Position numbers and translations under genes: made by a program
Notes under the pieces: model-generated
The model's input: only the letters and a program-made list of their open reading frames with translations
Told to the model about the DNA's origin: nothing
The model's database searches: none
Shown here: positions 19,510-27,710 of the stretch, in pieces
Numbering within the stretch: the first letter of the stretch is position 1
How the letters are laid out: every line of letters starts with the position of its first letter
Assembly (NCBI GenBank): GCA_964555705.1
Contig: CAZKTN010000002.1
Coordinates: 71,271 to 135,270, forward strand
Source: ZLKRG44 sp964555705
GTDB taxonomy: Bacteria > Planctomycetota > Phycisphaerae > Phycisphaerales > SM1A02
Length of the DNA: 64,000 nucleotides
Reading direction: 5' to 3'

Positions 19510-20919
19510 ATGATCACAGCCTCCAATCCGCGCTGGCTCCCGCTCCTGTGCGTGTCGGTCCCGGTCGCATCGGCCATGGCATGCATGGCGCCCGCGCTTG
19601 TGCAGGACGCAGCCCCGCCTGTGCAGCCGGCACCCGCAGCGACGGTCTCGGTGCCTGTCATCAACGAGACGGCCGTGCTGCTCGCGCCATCGCCCACGCT
19701 TTCGCCCACGTTCGGCATGGTCAACGGCATCTCAGGCGACCGCATCGTGGTCACCGGCCCCGAGATGGTGCGTGCAGGTGGGGTCGCTGGCCAGCTTGCG
19801 ACGTTTGCGCTCTCGCCGATGGGCACCTGGGAGGCCATTCCCGAGATGCTCGCGATGGCCAACTGCCGCACAGGCGACCTCATCATGGGTCGCATCGCAT
19901 TCGCGGGCACGACGCTGTGCGTCACTCACGAGCGCCGCGACGGCAGCAACAGCACCGTCGAGGTGTTCGAGCCCGCAGCGACTGCATCCGGATGGGCCGC
20001 GTCCGGGGCACCGCTTGGTCCTCCCGGAGGCGCTGTCGAGCCTGCCTTCGGAAGCGCCATCGCCACCGACGGCCGCCATATTGCGATCTCGTGCGTGGAC
20101 CAGCGCGTGCTCGGCGAGAAGTCGCGCATCGTGAATCCTTCGCCAAAGGTGTTCCTGTTCAAGGCTGGCCCGAATGGCTGGTCTGGGCTCGGGTTCCTCC
20201 AGCGTGAGGTTGCGAAGGACCCGAAGTTCTTCGGCGCGTCGCTTGCCATGACCCCGGGTCGACTTGTCGTGGGATGCCCCAAGGCAATCCAGCCGGCTCC
20301 GAAGCAGCCGCTCGTCGAGGGCGGCGATCCGGTGGTGTGCGTGTGGTCGGAGTCGAGCGGCAACTGGTCGCTTGAGGCCGAGCTCACGCCGCCGGCAGGC
20401 AGCTCGAGTGCGGGCTTCGGGCAGGGCGTCGCTGCATCGGACCGCTACATCGCGGTGAGGTCGAACTACGTGACGTCGCCCGGAGCTGACGTCCTCGTGT
20501 ACCGAAGGGGAGACACGGGGTGGGAGTTCGACGGATCCCTCGCGCTCTCCGCAGACGCAACGAAGGGTCCGGCGTTCGGCGCATCAGTCGCCGTCGGCGA
20601 GGACTTCATTGTGCTTGGCGACCCGAGCGCCGACTTCCCCAAGGGCAAGGGGGTTGTTGCGGTCTTCATCCGAACGGCGTCGGGATGGGCCGAGGCTGCG
20701 CGGCTACTGCCGACGGTCAAGACGATGTCCGCACGGTGGGGGGTGTCGATCAAGGTCGATGGACGCCGCGTGCTCGTGTCGCACCCCGCAAGCGAGCGCG
20801 AGGGCATCGCACCAGGAGGGAGCATCCTGTTCACGCTTCCGCCCGCGTCCGACATGAAGGTGCCGGAGCTCAAGCCCGCGGCGACACGCGCATCGGATGT
20901 GCCGCTAGGCATGAAGTGA
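19510..20919 (+). CDS. Exported FG-GAP-like beta-propeller repeat protein
   Basis: A protein of about 469 residues with an N-terminal signal peptide (WLPLLCVSVPVASAMA). The body is built of repeats of the form FG-x-S/A-[IV]-A-x-x...IAV/IVLG, e.g. FGSAIATDGRHIAISC, FGASLAMTPGRLVVGC, FGQGVAASDRYIAV and FGASVAVGEDFIVLG. This matches the FG-GAP/integrin-alpha-like beta-propeller repeats common in planctomycete exported proteins. ATG 19510 is chosen because it precedes the signal peptide; the frame is open further upstream. Binding partner or function cannot be told. Confidence 0.82.
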   Translation: MITASNPRWLPLLCVSVPVASAMACMAPALVQDAAPPVQPAPAATVSVPVINETAVLLAPSPTLSPTFGMVNGISGDRIVVTGPEMVRAGGVAGQLATFALSPMGTWEAIPEMLAMANCRTGDLIMGRIAFAGTTLCVTHERRDGSNSTVEVFEPAATASGWAASGAPLGPPGGAVEPAFGSAIATDGRHIAISCVDQRVLGEKSRIVNPSPKVFLFKAGPNGWSGLGFLQREVAKDPKFFGASLAMTPGRLVVGCPKAIQPAPKQPLVEGGDPVVCVWSESSGNWSLEAELTPPAGSSSAGFGQGVAASDRYIAVRSNYVTSPGADVLVYRRGDTGWEFDGSLALSADATKGPAFGASVAVGEDFIVLGDPSADFPKGKGVVAVFIRTASGWAEAARLLPTVKTMSARWGVSIKVDGRRVLVSHPASEREGIAPGGSILFTLPPASDMKVPELKPAATRASDVPLGMK

Positions 20920-20943
20920 GCAGCGGGTCGCTGCCCGGGCGAA

Positions 20944-20976
20944 GCCGATCGCCGAACTGCCGGTCAGTGGATCGGC
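20944..20976. terminator. Possible bidirectional terminator hairpin
   Basis: GCCGATC and GATCGGC form a 7-base inverted repeat around a 19-base loop. The site lies between two genes that converge here (stops at 20919 and 20991). There is no U-rich tail, so this is weak. Confidence 0.3.
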
Positions 20977-20990
20977 CGCCGTCGCGGCGC

Positions 20991-21296
20991 TCACTCCCAG
21001 TTGCGGATCACGCACGCGCCGCAGATGACGGCGCCGGCAATGTCGATCCAGTGCTGTGAGCCCGCTGGTGGCGATAGCGGCGCGATTGGGTTCACGACGA
21101 CCGCTGTGGCCGCCAGCAATCCGCACCACGCAGCGGCCGAGAGCTTCCCGAACCACACAGCTGAGACCAGGCAGAGCCCGCACGCGCCCCATGCGGCGAC
21201 GACGCTCAGCGGCTCGGCCATGATCGGCTCGAAGCGCATGGCACGGGCGACGAAGATCAGTCCTGCAACACCGACGAGTCCGAGAAGCACACGCAC
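20991..21296 (-). CDS. Small three-helix membrane protein (DUF6804-like)
   Basis: A protein of about 101 residues starting at GTG 21296, with three hydrophobic helices and the segment NPIAPLSPPAGSQHWIDIAG. The NPi.P...W..iDi pattern resembles the small uncharacterised DUF6804 family. The frame is open upstream to 21500, but those residues are basic and proline-rich and overlap the promoter region of the next gene, so the shorter start is preferred. No Shine-Dalgarno sequence is evident. Function unknown. Confidence 0.6.
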   Translation of the reverse strand: MRVLLGLVGVAGLIFVARAMRFEPIMAEPLSVVAAWGACGLCLVSAVWFGKLSAAAWCGLLAATAVVVNPIAPLSPPAGSQHWIDIAGAVICGACVIRNWE

Positions 21297-21483
21297 GGGC
21301 GGGAGAATAGCCGTCTGCAGCGGGGTCGCGGTGCCCGGCACATGGCGAATCCGCACCCGTAACCGGCACTCGCCAAAGGTCGTCGGCGGGTTCCGCAGGA
21401 GCGGCCGAACCCCCCGGCGCTGCAAATAGAGTGGGATTCCGTACGGGTTATCGTTCGACCTGCGCGAGCCACGGGCTATGTTT

Positions 21484-21502
21484 GGGTGCTGCATAGGCAC
21501 CC
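21484..21502. promoter_or_regulatory. Hairpin in the 5' leader of the dockerin-tailed gene
   Basis: GGGTGC and GCACCC form a perfect 6-base inverted repeat with a 7-base loop, ending 21 bases before the ATG at 21524 and just ahead of a GGAG ribosome-binding site. It could be an operator or an mRNA leader hairpin. Confidence 0.35.
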
Positions 21503-21523
21503 CTACCCAATTGGAGATCCGCT

Positions 21524-22567
21524 ATGAACCGCTTCATCAGCACCATGGCCGTGCTGGCTGTGACCCCCGCCTCGCTGGCCCAGATCGTGGTCGATGGCAA
21601 CGCCGAGAAGGCGTACGGCAACGCGCTGGCAGTGCAGAATGTCCAGACCCAGTTTGGCAACGCCACCCAGGGGCAGATCGACCTCGCGTTCGGGTCGGAG
21701 ATCGACGGCATCTTCGCCCGCGTCGAGGGCGGCGTGCTCTACGTCGTGATCGCCGGCAACCTCGAGTCCAACTTCAACAAGCTTGAAGTGTTTTTCGACA
21801 CGCGCGAGGGCGGACAGAACAAGCTCCGCGGCGACAACCCCGACGTGGACTTCAACGGCCTCAACCGCATGGGCGATGACGGCACCGGCAACGGCCTCAC
21901 CTTCGACGAGTGCTTCAGCGCGGACTTCTATGTGACCGCGACCAACGGCATTCCTGGCGGAGGCTCAATCTCGACGTTCGCGAACATCTCGCAGGTCCTG
22001 ACCGACGGCGGTGGCATCGGCGTGTACCTCGGCAGTGGCGGTGCGGGCACCAACATCATCAACAACACCGAGTACGGCGTCCAGGTCGGACTCAACAACT
22101 CGAACACAGGCGGTGTCGATGGCGGCACCGGCGCCGCTGACGGCACTGGCGTTCGCACGGGCATCGAGCTGGCCCTCCCGCTCAGCCTCATCGGAGTCGA
22201 TCCGGTGACCCCGCAGAACGTCAAGATCTGCGCCTTCATCAACGGCTCGGGGCATGACTTCGCGTCCAACCAGTTCATCGCGGGGCTTGGGCCTGACACG
22301 AGCAACTTGGGCGAGCCGCGTCTCGTGAACCTCGCGACGATTCCGGGCAACCAGTACGCGGTCGTCGAGATCGTGCCCGGGCAGCCCGACTGCCCCGGAA
22401 CCAACGACTGCCCGGCGGATCTCGATGGGGACGGCATCGTCGGAGGCACCGACCTCACCACGCTGCTGGCCGCATGGGGTTCTGATGGCGCCGACATCGA
22501 CGGCGACGGCAACACGAGCGGCACCGACCTGACGTCGCTGCTCGCCGCGTGGGGCACGTGCCCCTGA
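21524..22567 (+). CDS. Secreted protein with C-terminal paired dockerin-like repeats
   Basis: A 347-residue exported protein with a signal peptide of about 19 residues (cleavage SLAQ-I). The body (about 20-285) includes a beta-rich region (EVFFDTREGGQN, GNGLTFDECFSADFYV) like planctomycete surface proteins of unknown role. The C-terminal 50 residues hold two Ca-binding dockerin-type repeats (DLDGDGIVGGTDLTTLLAAWG and DIDGDGNTSGTDLTSLLAAWG), ending in TCP. This tail is typical of Phycisphaerae and probably a sorting or anchoring signal rather than a cellulosome part, since no cohesin is seen. GGAG lies 8 bases before the ATG. Confidence 0.85.
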   Translation: MNRFISTMAVLAVTPASLAQIVVDGNAEKAYGNALAVQNVQTQFGNATQGQIDLAFGSEIDGIFARVEGGVLYVVIAGNLESNFNKLEVFFDTREGGQNKLRGDNPDVDFNGLNRMGDDGTGNGLTFDECFSADFYVTATNGIPGGGSISTFANISQVLTDGGGIGVYLGSGGAGTNIINNTEYGVQVGLNNSNTGGVDGGTGAADGTGVRTGIELALPLSLIGVDPVTPQNVKICAFINGSGHDFASNQFIAGLGPDTSNLGEPRLVNLATIPGNQYAVVEIVPGQPDCPGTNDCPADLDGDGIVGGTDLTTLLAAWGSDGADIDGDGNTSGTDLTSLLAAWGTCP

Positions 22568-22670
22568 CGTTTCACCGGCAGTCACGCATCCGACTCTGAC
22601 CGTTACGCTCCACGCCAGAGGTGGCGCAGTGGTGCTGTTCGCTCGCCCCCTTGGCACGGCAGGGGATCCG

Positions 22671-22770
22671 NNNNNNNNNNNNNNNNNNNNNNNNNNNNNN
22701 NNNNNNNNNNNNNNNNNNNNNNNNNNNNNNNNNNNNNNNNNNNNNNNNNNNNNNNNNNNNNNNNNNNNNN
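22671..22770. other. Assembly gap (100 N), unresolved, no shared flanks
   Basis: Exactly 100 N. Unlike the other three gaps in this window, the 55 bases on either side are unrelated, so real sequence of unknown length is missing, including the 5' end of the SYLF gene. Bases 22568-22670 before it hold no gene I can support. Confidence 0.95.
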
Positions 22771-23435
22771 CACGTCCCCTGGCGCTTCGGGCCTCGCGCG
22801 CGCTGGCGTCATGTGCGGTCCTGGCGCTCGCCGCAGCGCTGGTGGGGTGCAAGACCGCAAACCCGCTGCTTGAGGACACCACCAAGGGGCTGAGCGCCTT
22901 CAACCGTGTGCAGGCGAGCAAGATGCCGGTGCCCAAGGAGGAGCTCGATGCGTGCGCTGGCGTCGCGCTGATCAAGGCCTTCAATGCTGGAGTCGTGTTC
23001 GGCGCGATGGGCGGCGACGGCATTCTCGTGAAGAGGCTCGAGACGGGTTGGTCGCCGCCGCTTGCGATCGGCATCTTCCAGGGCACGTTCGGCGCGCAGA
23101 TCGGAGCCGAGGGCGTCGACATCGTCTTCGTGTTCCCGGATGCGCAGTCGCTTGCGGACTTCGTGCACAAGGGCGTCTTCTTCTATGCGGGAGCGTCCGG
23201 AACTGCGGCAGCCGCGACGGGGCAGACGGTCGCGAGCGGTCCGCCGGTGAAGGCCTATGTCTCGGCGGGTGGCCTCTACGGCGGCGCGACGATCGGAGGC
23301 TGCGGAGTGACCATCGACCGAGAGGCAAACGCGAAGGCGTACGGCGAGAGCTGGACAGTCGAGGACGTCATCTCAGGCAAGGTCGCGACGCCCCCCGGGG
23401 GCGTGCTGGTGTCGGAGACGCTGTCCGGGAAGTAG
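22771..23435 (+). CDS. SYLF-domain (Ysc84/DUF500) lipoprotein, 5' end lost in gap
   Basis: The coding frame is open from the gap to 23435. The visible N-terminus is the end of a lipoprotein signal (AVLALAAALVGC, Cys about 25 residues in), so only a few residues are missing. The rest is a SYLF domain, a lipid-binding module found in exported bacterial lipoproteins; the glycine-rich segments AFNAGVVFGAMGGDGILVKR, AGASGTAAAATG and YVSAGGLYGGATIGG are typical. Likely anchored to a membrane facing the periplasm. Its specific role is unknown. Confidence 0.83.
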
Positions 23436-23480
23436 GCCTGGCCAGCCATTGTGTCGGGCATTTCGCGCCCAATGGGTCCA

Positions 23481-23496
23481 GTCTGGGTAGCCAGAC
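23481..23496. promoter_or_regulatory. Palindrome upstream of the GH13 gene (operator or terminator)
   Basis: GTCTGG-GTAG-CCAGAC is a perfect 6-base inverted repeat. It ends 14 bases before the candidate -10 element of the downstream amylase gene (TAGATT, 23511-23516), overlapping the -35 position, so a repressor or activator site is plausible. It may equally terminate the SYLF transcript. Confidence 0.4.
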
Positions 23497-23510
23497 CGAG
23501 GGACACGTCC

Positions 23511-23516
23511 TAGATT
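23511..23516 (+). promoter_or_regulatory. Candidate -10 element for the secreted GH13 gene
   Basis: TAGATT lies 6 bases before ATG 23523, another TAnnnT hexamer close to a start. If the real start is the later ATG at 23544, GAAGG at 23527-23531 would serve as a ribosome-binding site. Confidence 0.4.
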
Positions 23517-23522
23517 GAGGCA

Positions 23523-25583
23523 ATGCGGAAGGTCCGTCCAGAAATGGGACTTCGCCACGCGGGCGTCGCGGCGGTCGTCGCAGCTGCGGTGGCTGGCCCG
23601 ATTGCGGCGGATGCGTGGGCAGGTGGTGCCTCGGCCAGGCCCGGCATCGGTGCCGTGCTCTACTCCGGCAGCGGGCAGACTGGCGTGACGTTCCGCACGT
23701 GGGCACCCTTCGCCACGAGCGTCAACGTCGCCGGCACCTTCAACTTCTGGAACACGAACTCCACCCCGCTCTATCCCGAGGGCAACGGCTGGTGGTCAAC
23801 CGATGTGCCGCAGGTCGGCGCAGGCGCACAGTACAAGTTCCTGATCCGCAACGGATCGACGAACCTCTGGAAGAACGACCCGCGCGCGCGGCGCGTGACC
23901 AACAGCGTCGGCAACTCGATCGTCTACGACCCCAACGCGTACCAGTGGCAGACCGCAAACTGGCAGATGCCGTCGTGGGACGGCATCGTGCTCTACGAGA
24001 TGCATCCGGGCACGTTCGGCGCGAACCCTGGCCAGCCGACGCCTGCAACGCTGCAGGCGTGCCGGGCGAAGCTCGACCACATCGAGTCGCTCGGCGCCAA
24101 TGCGATCGCGATGATGCCGGTCAACGAGTTCCCCGGCGAGCGGTCCTGGGGCTACAACCCCTCGCACCCGTGGACCGTCGAGTCCGCCTACGGCGGACCT
24201 GACGCGCTCAAGGCATTCATCGACGATGCGCACTCGCGCGGCATCGCGGTTCTCAACGACGTCGTCTACAACCATCTCGGGCCCACCGACCTCGACATGT
24301 GGCGCTTCGACGGATGGAGCCAGGGCGGGTGGGGCGGCATCTTCTTCTACAACGACTCGCGCGCCCAGACGCCCTGGGGCGACACGCGGCCCGACTACGG
24401 CCGGCCTGAGGTGCGCGACTACCTGCGCGAGAACCTGCTGCTGTGGCTGACCGAGTTCCGCATGGACGGCACGCGCGTCGACGCGACGAAGTTCATCCGC
24501 CGCGTGGGCATCAGCGGCCCGGACATCCCTGACGGGTGGCTGGTGCTGCAGCAGCTCAACGATGCAGCGAACCAGCTCGGCGGGGGCAAGCTGATGATCG
24601 CCGAGGATCTCGACACGGACTCGTGGATCACCCGGCCGACGGGGCTCGGCGGCGCAGGATTCGATTCGCAGTGGTGCTCGGGCTTCTACCCGAAGCTGCG
24701 TCCCGCGATGGTCACCGCGAACGACGCGGACCGCAACATGTTCGACGTGCGCGATGCGATCGCACTGAGCTACAACGGCAACTGGCTGCAGCGCGTCGTC
24801 TACACGGAGAGCCATGACGAGGTCGCCAACGGGCGCACGCGCATCCCGGAGGAGATCTCGCCGGGCAACGCGGGCAGCTGGTGGGCGCGCAAGCGCTCGA
24901 CGCTCGGCGCCGGTGTGGTGTTCGCAACGCCGGGCATCCCGATGATCTTCCAGGGGCAGGAGTTCCTCGAGGACGGCTGGTTCCGCGACGACGTGGCGCT
25001 CGACTGGAACCGTGCGCAGACGTACTCAGGCATCCTGCAGCTCTACCGCGACCTGATCTCGCTTCGGCGCAACACGGGCGGTCTCACGCGCGGCCTCCGC
25101 GGCGCAAGCACCAACGTCTTCCACGTGAACAACCTCAACAAGGTGATCGCATGGCACCGCTGGAGCCAGGGCGGCGAGCGCGACGACACCGTCATCGTCT
25201 GCAACTTCAGCGCCAATCCGCTGGTGAACTACCGCATCGGGATGCCGCGGCCAGGCCTCTGGCGCGTGCGGCTGAACAGCGACTGGTCCGGCTACTCGTC
25301 CGACTACGCAAACCACCCGTGCTTCGACACGGCCACCTCGCCGGTCGTATGGGACGGGCTGCAGCAGAGCGCGCTCGTATCGCTTGGCGCCTACAGCATC
25401 GCCATCCTCTCGCAGGGCACGGCGGCTGTCGCCGAGGACCTCAACAGCGACGGCAGCATCAACGCACTTGACCTTGCGGTGCTGCTGGCCAACTGGGGCG
25501 GCGCCGGCAGCGGCGACATCGACGGCAACGGTCAGGTGAACGGCCTCGACCTCTCGCGGCTCCTGGCCGCGTGGACCGGATGA
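23523..25583 (+). CDS. Secreted GH13 alpha-amylase-family enzyme with CBM48-like and dockerin domains
   Basis: A 686-residue exported glycoside hydrolase: signal peptide (about 1-34), CBM48/E-set domain (about 45-130, VTFRTWAPFATSVNVAGTFNFW), GH13 catalytic barrel, C-terminal beta domain, and paired dockerin-like repeats (about 638-686, DLNSDGSINALDLAVLLANWG). Catalytic residues: nucleophile Asp in RMDGTRVDAT (about 320), acid/base Glu in MIAEDLD (about 359), and Asp in YTESHDEVANG (about 430). The arrangement resembles glycogen-branching and maltooligosyl-trehalose hydrolase subfamilies, so exact specificity is open. It probably attacks alpha-glucan outside the cytoplasm, feeding the nearby ABC importer. 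Confidence 0.88.
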   Translation: MRKVRPEMGLRHAGVAAVVAAAVAGPIAADAWAGGASARPGIGAVLYSGSGQTGVTFRTWAPFATSVNVAGTFNFWNTNSTPLYPEGNGWWSTDVPQVGAGAQYKFLIRNGSTNLWKNDPRARRVTNSVGNSIVYDPNAYQWQTANWQMPSWDGIVLYEMHPGTFGANPGQPTPATLQACRAKLDHIESLGANAIAMMPVNEFPGERSWGYNPSHPWTVESAYGGPDALKAFIDDAHSRGIAVLNDVVYNHLGPTDLDMWRFDGWSQGGWGGIFFYNDSRAQTPWGDTRPDYGRPEVRDYLRENLLLWLTEFRMDGTRVDATKFIRRVGISGPDIPDGWLVLQQLNDAANQLGGGKLMIAEDLDTDSWITRPTGLGGAGFDSQWCSGFYPKLRPAMVTANDADRNMFDVRDAIALSYNGNWLQRVVYTESHDEVANGRTRIPEEISPGNAGSWWARKRSTLGAGVVFATPGIPMIFQGQEFLEDGWFRDDVALDWNRAQTYSGILQLYRDLISLRRNTGGLTRGLRGASTNVFHVNNLNKVIAWHRWSQGGERDDTVIVCNFSANPLVNYRIGMPRPGLWRVRLNSDWSGYSSDYANHPCFDTATSPVVWDGLQQSALVSLGAYSIAILSQGTAAVAEDLNSDGSINALDLAVLLANWGGAGSGDIDGNGQVNGLDLSRLLAAWTG

Positions 25584-25640
25584 AGCCTCTCGAGCCTCCT
25601 CGTGCCGACGATGTGGCCGGTCGACCCCTGATGTGGCGCG

Positions 25641-26816
25641 CTATCGCAGCGTGTTGCCCGCGCGGTCAAAGAGATGCGCGCCATGGGTATCTGCTGCAAG
25701 CGTGGCAGTGGAGCCCTCGCGGAGCCCCTCCGTCAGCGCAGTGGCGCAGCGCGACGTGATGCGCTGGCCGGCGCACTCGATGACCACGTCCGCGCGGTCC
25801 CCGTAGCGCTCGATCGCGACGACTGTGCCGGTGATGTGCGCGCGTGGCGCGCCGTAGGCGCCCGCGCCATGGCCGCGTCCATCGGCTGTGCCGCACACGG
25901 GCTCGAGGCGGTCAGGCCGGAGCCCGAGCGCGCCGGCGGACGCAAGTTTGGCGCCAGATGCCTGCAGCGCGATCTCGCCGCCGCTCCAGCGGAACATCGG
26001 CGCCGTGGCCGTTCCATCGACCGATCCCTCGATCACGTTGATGGTGGGCGTGCCAATGAACGACGCCACGAAGCGGTTCGCAGGCGACCCGTACACCTCC
26101 GCAGGCGTGCCCACCTGCTGGATGCGCCCGTCCTTCATCACCACGATCCGGTCCGCGAGGCTCATCGCCTCCTCCTGGTCGTGCGTGACGTAGATCATCG
26201 TCGCCTTGAGACTGCGGTGCAGGATGCGCAGCTCGGTGCGCATCTCGCCGCGCAGCTTTGCGTCTAGGTTCGAGAGCGGCTCGTCGAAGAGGAACACCGC
26301 GGGGTCGCGCACGATCGCGCGGCCGACTGCCACTCGCTGGCGCTGGCCCCCTGAGAGCTCGCGTGGCTTGCGCCGCAGCAGGGGCTCGATGCCGAGCATC
26401 GCGGCTGCGCTGCGCACGCGCTCGCGGATCTGCGAGCTCTCGGCCGCACGAGCCCGCCGGTAGTCGCCCGACACGATCGCCTTCAGCACGCTGGGGTAAC
26501 GCCGCCGCCGCTCGAGCCCGAACGACATGTTCGACGCCACGCTCAGGTGCGGGTAGAGCGCGTAGTTCTGGAAGACCATCGCAATGTTGCGGTCGCGCGG
26601 CGCAACATCGTTGACGCGCCGGCCGCCGATCTGGATCGTGCCGCCGGTGGGATCCTCGAGGCCCGCGACCATCCGCAGCGTCGTGCTCTTGCCGCAGCCC
26701 GATGGGCCGACAAGCACCACGAACTCGCCGTCTGCGATGTGCAGGTCGACGCCGTCGACCGCGCGCACGCCGCCAGGGAACGCCTTGACCAGTGAGGTGA
26801 CGACGACGTCAGCCAT
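25641..26816 (-). CDS. Sugar ABC importer ATPase (MalK/UgpC/MsmK family)
   Basis: A 391-residue ATPase of the carbohydrate uptake type 1 family. Walker A is GPSGCGKST (about 38-46), the Q-loop VFQNYALYPHL, signature LSGGQRQR, Walker B VFLFDEPLSNLD and H-loop VTHDQEEA. A C-terminal TOBE/regulatory domain follows (GTPTINVIEG onward). Compared with MalK it has a charged insertion of about 30 residues after the Q-loop (ERRRRYPSVLKAIVSGDYRR). It lies 24 bases after the second permease gene and completes an oligosaccharide importer next to the alpha-glucan enzymes. Confidence 0.92.
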   Translation of the reverse strand: MADVVVTSLVKAFPGGVRAVDGVDLHIADGEFVVLVGPSGCGKSTTLRMVAGLEDPTGGTIQIGGRRVNDVAPRDRNIAMVFQNYALYPHLSVASNMSFGLERRRRYPSVLKAIVSGDYRRARAAESSQIRERVRSAAAMLGIEPLLRRKPRELSGGQRQRVAVGRAIVRDPAVFLFDEPLSNLDAKLRGEMRTELRILHRSLKATMIYVTHDQEEAMSLADRIVVMKDGRIQQVGTPAEVYGSPANRFVASFIGTPTINVIEGSVDGTATAPMFRWSGGEIALQASGAKLASAGALGLRPDRLEPVCGTADGRGHGAGAYGAPRAHITGTVVAIERYGDRADVVIECAGQRITSRCATALTEGLREGSTATLAADTHGAHLFDRAGNTLR

Positions 26817-26824
26817 GGGTGCCG

Positions 26825-26830
26825 AGTGTA
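26825..26830 (-). promoter_or_regulatory. Candidate internal -10 element before the ABC ATPase gene
   Basis: On the minus strand TACACT lies 8 bases before ATG 26816, in the 24-base gap after the permease gene. Because the gene could also be co-transcribed, this is a weak call. Confidence 0.3.
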
Positions 26831-26840
26831 GGAGCGCGCA

Positions 26841-27710
26841 TCAGCCCTTGACCGCCCCTCGCGAGAGCCCCTCGATGAACGACCGCTGCGCCGACAGGAA
26901 CAGCACGATGCAGGGGACCATCGTCACAAGGCTCGCCGCCATCAGGAGGTGCACGTTCTCGAGGCCGCCGTACTGGTTCCGGAATGAGTTGAGCGCCACC
27001 GGCAGCGTCATCTGCGGGTCGCTGTGCAGGTAGATCAGCGGCCCCATGAAGTCGTTCCACGTCCAGATGAAGGTGAACACCACGCAGATCGCAGTCACTG
27101 GCCTGCACATCGGGAGGATGATCGCCCACCAGATGCCCAGCCATCCATGGCCGTCGACGCGCGCGGCCTCGATGAGGCTCTCCGGGATCTGCGCGATGAA
27201 CTGACGGTACATGAAGATGAAGAATGCGCTTCCGAAGAAGGCAGGCACCACCAGCGGAAGCAGCGAGTCGATCCACCCGAGCGCCCTGAAGAGGATGAAG
27301 AGCGGGATGATCGTGACCTGCGCCGGCAGCATCATGGTGCCGAGCATCGCCAGGAACATCAGCCGGCTGCCGCGGAAGCGCGTACGCGCAAAGGCGAGGC
27401 CGGCAAGGCTGCTCGAGATGACGGTGCCCGCGACGACAAGCGTCGTCACCACCACCGAGTTTGCGAAGCCGTTGACGAACCCCTGCCACTCGACCGTACC
27501 CATGCGGCGCAGCGCCTCGGGGTAGTTGGACCACTGCGGATCGGGCGGCAGCAGCGCGATCGCGCCGCCGCCGGAGATCGCCGCACCTGCACGCTGCGGC
27601 GTCTCGAGGCTCACCACACCCATCCACCACAGCGGGAAGAGCATCGCAATGCTGCCCGCGAGCAGCAGTGTCCATGCGGTCAATCGCTGCCACAGCGGCG
27701 TTCCGCTCAT
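26841..27710 (-). CDS. Carbohydrate ABC transporter permease (MalG type)
   Basis: A 289-residue permease with six helices and the EAA coupling loop EAARVDGHGWLGIWWAIILP. This is the MalG-type inner-membrane component of a CUT1 sugar importer. The segment ALLPPDPQWSNYPEAL before helix 2 is typical of oligosaccharide permeases. Its ATG overlaps the stop of the upstream binding-protein/permease fusion (ATGA), so the pair is coupled. Substrate is inferred from context to be maltodextrin or a related glucan oligosaccharide. Confidence 0.92.
   Translation of the reverse strand: MSGTPLWQRLTAWTLLLAGSIAMLFPLWWMGVVSLETPQRAGAAISGGGAIALLPPDPQWSNYPEALRRMGTVEWQGFVNGFANSVVVTTLVVAGTVISSSLAGLAFARTRFRGSRLMFLAMLGTMMLPAQVTIIPLFILFRALGWIDSLLPLVVPAFFGSAFFIFMYRQFIAQIPESLIEAARVDGHGWLGIWWAIILPMCRPVTAICVVFTFIWTWNDFMGPLIYLHSDPQMTLPVALNSFRNQYGGLENVHLLMAASLVTMVPCIVLFLSAQRSFIEGLSRGAVKG

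Noticed and set aside
20991..21500. Longer form of the small membrane protein with an upstream start at 21500
   Set aside because: The added residues are basic, proline-rich and not membrane-like, and they overlap the leader hairpin region of the divergent gene. GTG 21296 is the better start.
22616..22670. tRNA-like stretch (GTGGCGCAGTGGT followed by CCCCTTGGCACGGCAGGGG) just before the 22671 gap
   Set aside because: It recalls a D-arm and an anticodon arm, but a 7-base anticodon loop with a U before the anticodon gives a broken stem, the D-loop would be too long and the T-arm is lost in the gap. A tRNA cannot be supported.
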